Shown: positions 1 to 6,517, counted from the first letter of the stretch. The stretch: DNA of 15,821 nt from M55B118 sp964501715 (GCA_964501715.1 CAZCTR010000023.1:1-15821), one strand, 5' to 3'. Notes: generated by a model from the letters alone, not told the origin. Numbers and translations: made by a program.

Positions 1-950
1 GAGGCCATGGGTGGGGGAACAACGAATTGCAGTTCTATACAGATCGCGACCTCGACAATGCCTTTGTCGAGGATGGCGTGCTCAACATCCGGGCCATCCG
101 GGAGGATCAACGCGGGTCCGAATACACCTCGGCCCGCCTGGTCTCGAAATTTTTCGGGGACTGGGAATACGCCAGGATTCAAGTCAGTGCGAGCATGCCT
201 TCGGGCAGAGGCACCTGGCCCGCGATCTGGATGCTTCCGAGTGAACAACGCTATGGAGGCTGGCCACACAGCGGAGAGATCGACATCATGGAATATGTAG
301 GATACGACCCGGGCGTGGTGCACGGCACGATCCATACAGGGGCCTACAACCATAATCTGGGCAATCAGCTCGGAGCGTCCACAGAAGTTCCCACCGCTGA
401 AGAGGCTTTTCATCTTTACGAGATGATCTGGGAGCCCGCGAGCATCAGACTGCTTGTTGACGGGGAGCAGTTCGCTGAGTTCGGATTCAATCCCGATGCG
501 AACATAGGCATCGAGAATTCAGAGGCCTGGCCGTTCGACCAGCCTTTCCACTTGATTTTGAACCTCGCAGTCGGCGGGGACTGGGGAGGCGCGAGAGGTG
601 TGGATCCGGACGTTTTCCCAACTGAGATGCAAGTCGAGTACGTCCGTGTGTTCCAAAAGGATTATGAAGCCATGAGCACTGAGGCACCCACGACCCCGGG
701 CAACCTGTCACTCGCCCGTTCAACCTCCGAGTCCGTACGGATTCACTGGGACAAATCCGATCATGACATCGCCGTGCATGAATATGAGATCACGCTTGAA
801 GGGGACCCCGTCGGACGGACGACCCTCAACGCCTATGACATAGAAGGCCTAGAAGCCGGCACCTCATACAAAATTGGCATCACCGCCATCGATTTCGCAG
901 GAAACAGATCCGAAACTGTCCATCACAATGTGCAGACCAACAACCCCTGA
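1..950 (+). CDS. GH16 family beta-glucanase (laminarinase-like) with C-terminal FN3 domain, 5' truncated
   Basis: The reading frame is open from base 3 to the TGA at 948-950, so the true start, probably with a signal peptide, lies before the window. Any TTG or ATG near the left edge is not a real start, because the conserved GH16 stretch GHGWGNNELQFYT is already in frame from base 3. The family hydrolyses beta-1,3 or mixed beta-1,3/1,4 glucans with retention. The catalytic E-x-D-x-x-E motif is present in SGEIDIMEYVG (about bases 270-300): first Glu the nucleophile, last Glu the acid/base. GRGTWPAIW, IHTGAYNH and the WPFDQPFHLILNLAVGG segment with DWGG after it are typical of laminarinase-like GH16. 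The last ~85 residues (from about base 690) look like one fibronectin type III domain, ending in the usual DFAGN-type strand. No sortase motif or anchor follows. It is probably secreted and acts on polymeric glucan; exact specificity cannot be read from sequence. Confidence 0.93.
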   Translation, partial: GHGWGNNELQFYTDRDLDNAFVEDGVLNIRAIREDQRGSEYTSARLVSKFFGDWEYARIQVSASMPSGRGTWPAIWMLPSEQRYGGWPHSGEIDIMEYVGYDPGVVHGTIHTGAYNHNLGNQLGASTEVPTAEEAFHLYEMIWEPASIRLLVDGEQFAEFGFNPDANIGIENSEAWPFDQPFHLILNLAVGGDWGGARGVDPDVFPTEMQVEYVRVFQKDYEAMSTEAPTTPGNLSLARSTSESVRIHWDKSDHDIAVHEYEITLEGDPVGRTTLNAYDIEGLEAGTSYKIGITAIDFAGNRSETVHHNVQTNNP

Positions 951-959
951 TGGTTTGAG

Positions 960-1000
960 ATCAAGCTTGATAGCGCCTTTGGGTACGACCTTGCTTGATA
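960..1000. promoter_or_regulatory. Candidate operator: 12-bp palindrome plus repeated GCTTGATA upstream of the LacI-type gene
   Basis: ATCAAGCTTGAT at 960-971 is a perfect 12-bp palindrome. Its right half, GCTTGATA (965-972), recurs as a direct repeat at 993-1000, where it overlaps the proposed -35 box TTGATA (995-1000). A palindrome plus a half-site covering the promoter fits autoregulation by the LacI-family protein encoded just downstream. That is inference: most LacI-family operators have a central CG, while this one is centred on GC. Confidence 0.4.
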
Positions 1001-1021
1001 AAAGCGCACCAATGCTATAAA
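995..1021 (+). promoter_or_regulatory. Extended -10 promoter of the lacI-like/GH16 operon
   Basis: TATAAA at 1016-1021 is directly preceded by TGC (1013-1015), giving an extended -10 element. TTGATA at 995-1000 could be the -35 box, but the 15-bp spacer is short, so the extended -10 probably matters more. Transcription would begin near 1028, leaving a short leader before the start codon at 1064. Confidence 0.55.
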
Positions 1022-1063
1022 CTATGCATGACAGTAAAGACCATACAGAAGAAGGTGTATCCC

Positions 1064-2068
1064 ATGGTTACCATCAAAGACATATCCAAGGCCTCCGGGT
1101 TCAGCATCACAACGGTCTCCAAGGCGCTGAACAATTATCCCGACATCTCCCCGCACACCAAAAAGACGATCATGGAGCTGTGCGACGACATGGGCTATGT
1201 CCCGAACAGTTCAGCGCGCTCTTTGAAAACGGCCCACTCCTACACAATCGGCGTCGTATTCGAGGAAGTCACCAACCAGGGGCTTCAACACCCTGTGTTC
1301 TCCCGCATCCTGGAGAGCTTCAAAAAGGAAGTTGAGGCCAAGGGATTCGACATCCTTTTTCTCGCCCGCCAGATGGGCCGGCAGAACGGATCCTATCTTC
1401 AGCATTCCTTGCGTAAGCAAGTGGAGGCCATACTCGTGCTCTGTGCTGATTTCAACACGGAGGAGATGCGCGAGCTTTACAAGTCGGATTTGCCGATCGT
1501 GATGATCGATTTCGCCATGGAAGGTGTCACCAACATCACTTCCGACAACAAAAGCGGAGTCTATCAGGCGGTGAAGCATCTGCTAGAGCTCGGGCACAAG
1601 CGGGTCGGGCACATCCATGGGGATATGAATTCCTTCATCGGTGGTCAGCGGAAGGAGTTTTTCGAACAAGCCATGGAAAAGCATGGCCTTGAAGTCATGG
1701 AAGACCATCTTGTCTCGGGCCAGTTCTTCTCCAAGGACGAAGGCTATCAGGCCATGAAAAAGCTGATGAATCTTAAAAACCCCCCGAGTGCGGTCTTCTG
1801 CGCTTCGGACATGCTGGCGATTGGTGCACTCGAGGCAGCGAGGGATGCCGGCAAGCGGGTTCCTGAGGACTTCGCGCTCGTCGGATTCGACGGCATCGAC
1901 CTCGGACAGCTCATCACGCCGCGTCTGACGACAATCAAACAGGACACAAAGGAAATGGGCCGTCTTGCAGCGAAGCACATGCTGGGATTCATCCACGCGC
2001 GCGAAGAGCCCAAGAAAAGCAGAACTATCACCGTTGGCACCGAACTGATCAACGGTGACACCACTTGA
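1064..2068 (+). CDS. LacI/GalR-family transcriptional regulator
   Basis: A 334-residue one-domain-plus-HTH regulator of normal family length. Residues 1-50 form the LacI helix-turn-helix (VTIKDISKASGFSITTVSKALN), and the hinge follows at about 45-60 (GYVPNSSARSLKT). Residues 60-330 are a periplasmic-binding-protein-like sugar-binding domain, with recognisable elements GHKRVGHI (177-184), SDMLAIGALEAA (248-259) and VGFDGIDLG (273-281). I chose ATG 1064 because AAGGTG at 1052-1057 lies 6 nt upstream and the HTH starts here as usual; the in-frame start at 995 would add 23 residues of no family character and lies inside the promoter. It sits between two GH16 genes, and the downstream one follows after 22 nt with its own ribosome-binding site, so both are likely on one transcript. 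The effector is probably a glucan-derived oligosaccharide (inference). Confidence 0.93.
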   Translation: MVTIKDISKASGFSITTVSKALNNYPDISPHTKKTIMELCDDMGYVPNSSARSLKTAHSYTIGVVFEEVTNQGLQHPVFSRILESFKKEVEAKGFDILFLARQMGRQNGSYLQHSLRKQVEAILVLCADFNTEEMRELYKSDLPIVMIDFAMEGVTNITSDNKSGVYQAVKHLLELGHKRVGHIHGDMNSFIGGQRKEFFEQAMEKHGLEVMEDHLVSGQFFSKDEGYQAMKKLMNLKNPPSAVFCASDMLAIGALEAARDAGKRVPEDFALVGFDGIDLGQLITPRLTTIKQDTKEMGRLAAKHMLGFIHAREEPKKSRTITVGTELINGDTT

Positions 2069-2090
2069 CGAACAGGAAAGGATTGGCTGG

Positions 2091-2798
2091 ATGAAACTGA
2101 TCAAACATTTCGATTTCACCCGCATGGAGACACTTGATGATGCGGACTGGACGATCGCGGTCGGAGAAAAATGGCCGAACAAGGAAATCCAACATTATGT
2201 GAACAAGGAAACCAGCTTGTTTTTCAACGAAGAAGGCCTCAACATAAGGGCTGTGAAAAACGACCAGGGCATCTATGAGAGCGCCAGGATCCACACCAGA
2301 GGCAAGTTCGCGTTCAAATACGGAAGGATAGACATAGTCGCCAAAGTCCCGAAGGGACGGGGAACCTGGCCGGCGCTCTGGCTCATGAGCGATGATAACC
2401 GTTACGGTCATTGGCCCAGAAGTGGGGAGATTGACATCATGGAACACGTGGGGAACGAACCGGGGAAACTGTATCTTTGCATCCATACGGAGGCGTACAA
2501 CCATACCCGGCAAGACCAGTACTACCATGCTGTCCACGATAAGAGGATGGGCGACATGTTCATGAAGCATTCACTCCAATGGGAAGAGGACAGCATCACC
2601 TATTATCTCAACGATGAATTGGTCGGACAGTATGTGAAAGGCGAAGAGGGAAAGGACACGTCCCACAAGGGTTGGCCTTTCGACCACCCTTTCTATCTCA
2701 TCATCAACCAGGCCGTCGGCGGCATGCTCGGCGGAGAGGTCCATGACGAGGATTATCCGCAGACATTCACTGTCAAGGACGTCAAGGTATATCAATGA
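2091..2798 (+). CDS. GH16 family glucanase without signal peptide (probably cytoplasmic)
   Basis: A compact 235-residue GH16 domain. The catalytic E-x-D-x-x-E is in SGEIDIMEHVG (E113, D115, E118). GRGTWPALW (89-97), IHTEAYNH (131-138) and WPFDHPFYLIINQAVGG (195-211) match the laminarinase type. ATG 2091 is chosen because AGGAAAGG (2074-2081) lies 9 nt upstream. The N-terminus, MKLIKHFDFTRMETLDDADW, starts straight into the catalytic fold and has no hydrophobic segment or lipobox, unlike a secreted GH16. An upstream in-frame GTG at 2055 adds only 12 polar residues and overlaps the regulator gene. The loop after VGG reads MLGG, where the neighbour has DWGG, so the aromatic residue near the active-site cleft is missing. 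It likely acts inside the cell on imported oligosaccharides, but this is inferred only from the missing export signal. Confidence 0.9.
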   Translation: MKLIKHFDFTRMETLDDADWTIAVGEKWPNKEIQHYVNKETSLFFNEEGLNIRAVKNDQGIYESARIHTRGKFAFKYGRIDIVAKVPKGRGTWPALWLMSDDNRYGHWPRSGEIDIMEHVGNEPGKLYLCIHTEAYNHTRQDQYYHAVHDKRMGDMFMKHSLQWEEDSITYYLNDELVGQYVKGEEGKDTSHKGWPFDHPFYLIINQAVGGMLGGEVHDEDYPQTFTVKDVKVYQ

Positions 2799-2800
2799 AA

Positions 2801-2831
2801 AAAACGGCTTGTCCAGTGGACAGGCCGTTTT
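2801..2831. terminator. Bidirectional intrinsic terminator between GH16 and MFS genes
   Basis: The arms AAAACGGCTTGTCC (2801-2814) and GGACAGGCCGTTTT (2818-2831) form a 14-bp stem with one G-U pair and a 3-nt loop AGT. The A-run on one side and T-run on the other let it stop transcription from both convergent genes; the MFS stop codon is 12 bases further on. Confidence 0.9.
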
Positions 2832-2842
2832 GATTTATCGTG

Positions 2843-4108
2843 CTATGCGTTTTCTTTCTCAGGCCGCGTCAGCATGGCCGCAAGGACCATCGCGATGATG
2901 GTCATGCCCATCATGATGAATATGGCGGCGTTATAGTTGCCCGTGAGGTCATAAGAGACACCGAAAGGCATGGCCCCGAGTGCGCTGCCGATGACCATGA
3001 AGACGGTCCCTGCCCCGCGTATCGCACCGAGATAGGCCCGTCCGAAATAACTCGGCCACATCGCGTTCATCGTCACATTGAGAAGCGTGAACCCCACACC
3101 GTAGAAAAGGATGAAGAACGTCGCACTCGCCGCCCCCGTCACGAAGAAGGCGAGCCAGACCATCGAAAGGAAAAAGATGGTCTGAATGATCAAAAAAGTG
3201 ACCTTGAAAGGGAACCTGTCGATCACGTTTCTTGCGATGAGTGGCATGACAAAGGCGGGCAATGCAATGAGTCCGATGATGAATGCGGCGGTCTCACGCT
3301 CGACGCTACGAAGCGCCATGATCGAGAAAAAGTGGAAAGTGACCCCGGTCGTGAACATCGGTCCGATCATGCTCATGAGTCCGACAAACCAGAACTGACG
3401 CGTCCTGATAGCCTCCTTGAGGGAGAAACTCTCGCTATACATGGCCCGGTAGGCCTTGTCGGCCGCTTCCTTGTCGCCATTATTGGCGTTCTCCACGGTG
3501 ATGCCGATCTTCTCCGGACGGTTGATGACGAAGAAGAAAGCCAGGGGTACAAGAATCACCAAGGCCTTGATGCCCCAGACGCGCCAAGCGCCCTGCCAAC
3601 CGAACAGGTCGATCAGCAATAGATTGTATCTTGGCACGAGAAGGGTCGCAACCGTGATGCCGAGGCCCATGATGGAAAGGGCGAACCCCCTTCTCTTGTC
3701 GAACCACTGCGGAACTAGGCTCTCTGGAAGCAAAGTCATCGATCCCTGTCCGAAATACCTCAGCAGGAAGAATCCGAAAAACATCATCCAGATGTTTGCG
3801 ATGAAACTATTGAAAAAGGTTGTGATTGCCAGCATGATGCCGACTGTCACAAGCATGAAACGGTGCCCGAACTTGTCGATGAAACGGCCCATGAATACAA
3901 TGAGGGAACCGCTGATCACTGTTGCGACGCTGTACCCTGTGGAGATGAGCGTGCTTGAATAGTCGAACTCTTCAGCATAGGCGTCGATGAATACGCTGAC
4001 GGAAAAGGTCTGTCCCGGGGCGGAGAAAAACATCGCTAACGCGCTTATGGCGACGATGACCCAGCCGTAATAGAATTTCTGATTGATGGTTTTGGCGTGT
4101 TTGTCCAT
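2843..4108 (-). CDS. MFS transporter, oxalate/formate antiporter (OFA)/monocarboxylate-like
   Basis: A 421-residue major facilitator protein, normal length, with about 12 hydrophobic segments. The N-terminus KFYYGWVIVAISA and the TM1 end SAPGQTFSVSVFID are typical of the OFA/monocarboxylate-porter-like branch. The MFS signature after TM2 is GRFIDKFGHR (74-83), and the long central cytoplasmic loop is at about 198-235. ATG at 4108 is supported by GAGGAGTG (complement of 4114-4121), 5 nt upstream. The gene stands alone, converging on the glucanase and diverging from the gene at 4278. The substrate cannot be read from sequence; an organic anion such as a monocarboxylate is the best family-level guess. 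A sugar-oligomer importer role is unlikely for this branch. Confidence 0.85.
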   Translation of the reverse strand: MDKHAKTINQKFYYGWVIVAISALAMFFSAPGQTFSVSVFIDAYAEEFDYSSTLISTGYSVATVISGSLIVFMGRFIDKFGHRFMLVTVGIMLAITTFFNSFIANIWMMFFGFFLLRYFGQGSMTLLPESLVPQWFDKRRGFALSIMGLGITVATLLVPRYNLLLIDLFGWQGAWRVWGIKALVILVPLAFFFVINRPEKIGITVENANNGDKEAADKAYRAMYSESFSLKEAIRTRQFWFVGLMSMIGPMFTTGVTFHFFSIMALRSVERETAAFIIGLIALPAFVMPLIARNVIDRFPFKVTFLIIQTIFFLSMVWLAFFVTGAASATFFILFYGVGFTLLNVTMNAMWPSYFGRAYLGAIRGAGTVFMVIGSALGAMPFGVSYDLTGNYNAAIFIMMGMTIIAMVLAAMLTRPEKENA

Positions 4109-4131
4109 GTTGTCACTCCTCGTTCGAAAGA

Positions 4132-4137
4132 ATTATA
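4132..4137 (-). promoter_or_regulatory. -10 box of the MFS transporter gene
   Basis: The complement reads TATAAT exactly, 23 nt before the start codon and ahead of a strong ribosome-binding site. I see no good -35 hexamer at the usual spacing; the complement of 4155-4160 is TTTATT at best. Confidence 0.5.
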
Positions 4138-4145
4138 TCAAAAAG

Positions 4146-4181
4146 CCTGTCAGTAATAAACAGGTTTTCCAAAATCCTGTT
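4146..4181. repeat. Nested inverted repeats (CCTGT / ACAGG) in the divergent promoter region
   Basis: AACAGG (4159-4164), TTTT, CC, AAAA, T, CCTGTT (4176-4181) is a near-perfect inverted repeat with one extra T. A further CCTGT at 4146-4150 can pair with the same ACAGG (4160-4164). The repeats lie just upstream of the MFS -10 box and upstream of the promoter of the plus-strand gene, so they could be an operator for either. No regulator gene is adjacent. Confidence 0.45.
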
Positions 4182-4231
4182 GGTTTCGGGATGAAATATT
4201 CATAGTTTACTGGTTATTGGCTCCAAATGCG

Positions 4232-4240
4232 TGTTATAAT
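4232..4240 (+). promoter_or_regulatory. Extended -10 promoter of the coiled-coil membrane protein gene
   Basis: TGTTATAAT combines the TGn extension with a perfect TATAAT (4235-4240). No convincing -35 box is seen; TGGTTA at 4211-4216 has an 18-bp spacer but matches poorly. Confidence 0.65.
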
Positions 4241-4277
4241 ATTATAAACAGTTTGAAAGTCGAAGGGAGGCTTTCCC

Positions 4278-5261
4278 ATGCTTGAGACCAACAAGGAATA
4301 TAAAGCCATCACCGCCTTGAAAAAAACCATCAGCAATGCTGAAGCAACCCAATCAAGACTGGATGAACTCAAACAGAAAAAAGAGAAGCTAGAAAACGTG
4401 ACGATGAATCCGGAGCACAAATTTTTCCCTTACGGTCAGACATTGCTCCAGATCGACAAGGACGGACAGAGGAGCACAGTGCTCAAGATCATCGTGCATA
4501 CGCTTTATCTCCTCGTGCCTTATGGACTGTTGTTCATCTTGCCACTGATTGCGATCTATGGGATGGATCGTTTTGACCTTTTGGACATGGACTTGTTTTT
4601 CACGGAGTCATCCTATCAGTTCGTGCTCATCGGTGTCTACGCGGCCTTGATGGTCATCACGGTGCTGACCGTCTTCAAATATTCGAAAAGAATCTGGAGA
4701 GGCCAGACCAAAAGACGCTTCAACCGTGTCCGTGCCTCAATGCATGACAAGTTGAGTGAATCGCTCGAGGAGAGCGAGAGCCAGATCAAGGATTTCAATG
4801 ACATCCTTCAAGCCAGGATTGAAGCTCTGAACAAGGACATCGAAGCATTGAATGAAAAACTTGTGACCTTGCATCAGAAGATTGAGGACAACACGATGGT
4901 CCCTAAAAAGTTCATTCCCGACATACCCATCATCCTGGAATATTTCGAGGATAACCGAGTCAAGAACATAAAGGACGCGATCAACCTCCTCATTTCTGAA
5001 AGAAGACAGAATCAAATGTTCGAGACCATCCAAGCCAACCAAGATGAACAGACCCAGACACTCAAGGAACTCGTGGAAGTCATGCGCTCGATCGAGTCGT
5101 TCGAACAAAAAATCGCAGAGCAACCGGTTCAGCAGGAAGAGACTTACGAAAGTGATGAAGCGCGCGTGCTCGACGCGAAACTGAAAGCGGCAAGAACCAA
5201 GAAAGAGCGTAAGAAACTTGAAAAGAAAAAGAAGAAGCTCGAGAAAAAACAGAACACATAG
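4278..5261 (+). CDS. Two-TM coiled-coil membrane protein of unknown function
   Basis: I do not recognise a named family for this 327-residue protein. Residues 8-40 are predicted coiled coil (a run of Lys/Glu/Leu heptads). Two hydrophobic segments follow, about 70-94 and 114-134, joined by a short acidic linker with DLLDMD. Basic residues after TM2 (KYSKRIWRGQTKRR, 134-147) argue that both termini are cytoplasmic. A second coiled coil covers about 155-205. The stretch around IPIILEYFEDNRVKNIKDAINLL (216-238) resembles a segment seen in other Bacillota hypotheticals with an 'R-x-x-x-x-x-x-A-I-N-L' core; that is recollection, not a search. A further helix with DEQTQTLKEL follows, then a lysine-rich tail (301-327). 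GGGAGG at 4265-4270 is 7 nt before the ATG. The gene is monocistronic. A structural or scaffolding role at the membrane is possible but unsupported. Confidence 0.8.
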   Translation: MLETNKEYKAITALKKTISNAEATQSRLDELKQKKEKLENVTMNPEHKFFPYGQTLLQIDKDGQRSTVLKIIVHTLYLLVPYGLLFILPLIAIYGMDRFDLLDMDLFFTESSYQFVLIGVYAALMVITVLTVFKYSKRIWRGQTKRRFNRVRASMHDKLSESLEESESQIKDFNDILQARIEALNKDIEALNEKLVTLHQKIEDNTMVPKKFIPDIPIILEYFEDNRVKNIKDAINLLISERRQNQMFETIQANQDEQTQTLKELVEVMRSIESFEQKIAEQPVQQEETYESDEARVLDAKLKAARTKKERKKLEKKKKKLEKKQNT

Positions 5262-5273
5262 ACCCTAAAACAC

Positions 5274-5297
5274 AAGGCCGGAATCCGGCCTTTTCTT
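5274..5297 (+). terminator. Intrinsic terminator of the coiled-coil membrane protein gene
   Basis: AAGGCCGG (5274-5281), loop AAT, CCGGCCTT (5285-5292) gives an 8-bp perfect stem followed by TTTTCTTT. Confidence 0.9.
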
Positions 5298-5312
5298 TAC
5301 TTGAGACAGACT

Positions 5313-5327
5313 TTGAAACCGTTTCCG
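5313..5327. promoter_or_regulatory. cre-like / ECF -35-like motif upstream of the structured leader
   Basis: TTGAAACCGTTTCCG matches the CcpA cre consensus WTGNAANCGNWWNCA except for the last base. It also contains the palindrome GAAAC-C-GTTTC (5315-5325) and a TGAAACC like the -35 element used by ECF sigma factors. It lies in the only sequence available for the promoter of the lipoprotein gene at 5524. I see no strong sigma-A -10 box nearby; TTGTAA at 5337-5342 is the best candidate. Which reading is right cannot be decided here. Confidence 0.35.
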
Positions 5328-5381
5328 GTAAAAAAATTGTAAATCATCCCAATAAAAACACCCTTTCGATTGTTTTATGGG

Positions 5382-5515
5382 TGAAGCAAGGCAAGAGCCT
5401 GCTTCATGATGTACCTATCCCCTAGCCCCGAGCGGGAGCCTTGGCTCCCGCTCACCCCCTTCCCCGGGTCCTTTGAGCTCCTGGGGATAGGGCATTTACA
5501 AAAATACGCAGGAGG
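5382..5515 (+). ncRNA. Structured 5' leader RNA (candidate cis-regulatory element) of the RsgI-like lipoprotein gene
   Basis: Three helices are visible. Helix A: TGAAGCA, bulged A, GGC (5382-5392) with GCCTGCTTCA (5397-5406), 10 bp around an AAGA loop. Helix B: CCTATCCCC (5414-5422) with GGGGATAGG (5483-5491), 9 bp perfect, enclosing about 60 nt. Helix C inside B: GAGCGGGAGCC (5430-5440) with GGCTCCCGCTC (5443-5453), 11 complementary pairs with a tight turn. There is no T-tract after any of them, so they are not terminators. CTCCTG (5478-5483) can also pair with CAGGAG (5509-5514), which is the Shine-Dalgarno of the next gene, at the cost of the first pair of helix B. The layout suggests translational control. 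I could not match it to a riboswitch class I know. Confidence 0.55.
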
Positions 5516-5523
5516 CAAACATT

Positions 5524-6420
5524 ATGAAAAAAATATTCGCACTCGCAAGCATACTTGTCCTGGCGGGCACCATGGCCGCTTGTACCACGGATGAGACAGA
5601 AACCAGGGAATCCACTCTACTCACTGTCGACATCAACCCTTCAGTTGAGTTCATCGTCGATGAGGACGGAACGATTGAATCCTACCATTTCCTCAATGAG
5701 GACGCAGAGATTGTACTCGCCGAACTCGAACTAGAAGGCTTGAACTATGAAGAGGCGCTCGATCTTTACCTCGAAGAAGCTACCGAACTCGGTTACATCG
5801 ATGTGGATGCCGATGACAACGCCGTGTTCATAAGCACTTCCGAAGATGAAGAAAACGGTGAAGAGGCAGAAAATGAAGAAAATCTCAGGGAACGTGTGAA
5901 AGGAAAAGTCAACGAACATTTCCAAAACCGTGGCATCCTGGGCGCCGCTGTCGAGAAAGACCTTCATGAAGAATACGGAGAACTCGCTGAAACCTATGAT
6001 ATCGGTCTTGGACAGGCACGAATGATCGCGAGAGCGGTTGAACTTGATGAAGAGCTGACCATGGAAGAGGCTGTCGGGATGAACATGGGTGACATCATGT
6101 CCATACTCCGTGCCGATCATCAGAACCGCATGGAATCCTTCCGCGAGGAAAGACAGGAACAAGCCAAAGCTTTCAGGGACGCCATGAAAGAAGAGGTCCG
6201 TGAGAAAGTCGAAGCCCATCGCTCAGCCCATGAAAACGCTGAAGAGAACGCTGATTTCGACTTTGATGAAATCAGGGACCGCATACAAGACCGTGGTCAA
6301 CGGGACAATGACCATCACAGGAATCGCATGGAGGATGTCAAGGACCGTGCCCGCAACAGAATGGGTGGACACAACCCTTTCTTCTCCGATGAGGACGAAG
6401 AGACTGACGAGCAGGACTGA
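5524..6420 (+). CDS. Lipoprotein with RsgI-type 'DINPS' extracytoplasmic domain
   Basis: A 298-residue exported lipoprotein. The signal peptide MKKIFALASILVLAGTMAAC places the lipid-modified Cys at 20; the lipobox MAAC is slightly off consensus. Residues 32-105 resemble the extracytoplasmic domain of RsgI-type anti-sigma-I factors: TVDINPSVEF (34-43), then GLNYEEALDLYLEEATELGYI (72-92) and a VFIST strand. In RsgI the Asn-Pro bond of this motif (here N38-P39) is known as an autoproteolysis site. Residues 146-195 (AETYDIGLGQARMI) resemble the helical segment that often follows. The cytoplasmic anti-sigma domain and the transmembrane helix of RsgI are both absent. Residues 200-298 are very charged, helix-prone and rich in Glu/Arg, ending in an acidic tail. 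AGGAGG at 5510-5515 is 8 nt before the ATG. It is monocistronic, between two strong terminators. Function unknown; an extracellular sensor or decoy role is speculation. Confidence 0.78.
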   Translation: MKKIFALASILVLAGTMAACTTDETETRESTLLTVDINPSVEFIVDEDGTIESYHFLNEDAEIVLAELELEGLNYEEALDLYLEEATELGYIDVDADDNAVFISTSEDEENGEEAENEENLRERVKGKVNEHFQNRGILGAAVEKDLHEEYGELAETYDIGLGQARMIARAVELDEELTMEEAVGMNMGDIMSILRADHQNRMESFREERQEQAKAFRDAMKEEVREKVEAHRSAHENAEENADFDFDEIRDRIQDRGQRDNDHHRNRMEDVKDRARNRMGGHNPFFSDEDEETDEQD

Positions 6421-6483
6421 GCACCTCTTGCGAACCGGCATGCACCATAATTGATTCGACAGGATCAGACATCTATTGTAATG

Positions 6484-6517
6484 AGGGACCGGACCGGAAA
6501 ATGGTCCGGTCCTTTTT
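6484..6517 (+). terminator. Intrinsic terminator of the RsgI-like lipoprotein gene
   Basis: GGACCGGACC (6486-6495) pairs perfectly with GGTCCGGTCC (6503-6512) over 10 bp, with a 7-nt loop and TTTTT directly after. The stretch 6421-6483 between the stop codon and this hairpin shows nothing else. Confidence 0.93.

Noticed and set aside
1..300. TTG at 27 or ATG at 7 as the start of the first GH16 gene
   Set aside because: The conserved GH16 sequence GWGNNEL is already in frame before base 27, and the ATG at 7 is in a different frame; the gene is truncated by the window edge.
2840..3622. Plus-strand frame of 260 codons opposite the MFS gene
   Set aside because: Its His/Arg/Asp-rich composition is what the complement of a transmembrane gene gives in this frame; no SD and no family features.
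5430..5453. The GC-rich 11-bp hairpin as a terminator
   Set aside because: It is followed by ACCCCCTTCCCC and not a T-run, and the preceding gene already has a proper terminator at 5274-5297.
5406..5594. Small 62-codon frame running from the structured leader into the lipoprotein gene
   Set aside because: No SD before its ATG, proline-rich product arising from the hairpin arms, and it overlaps the signal-peptide coding region in another frame.
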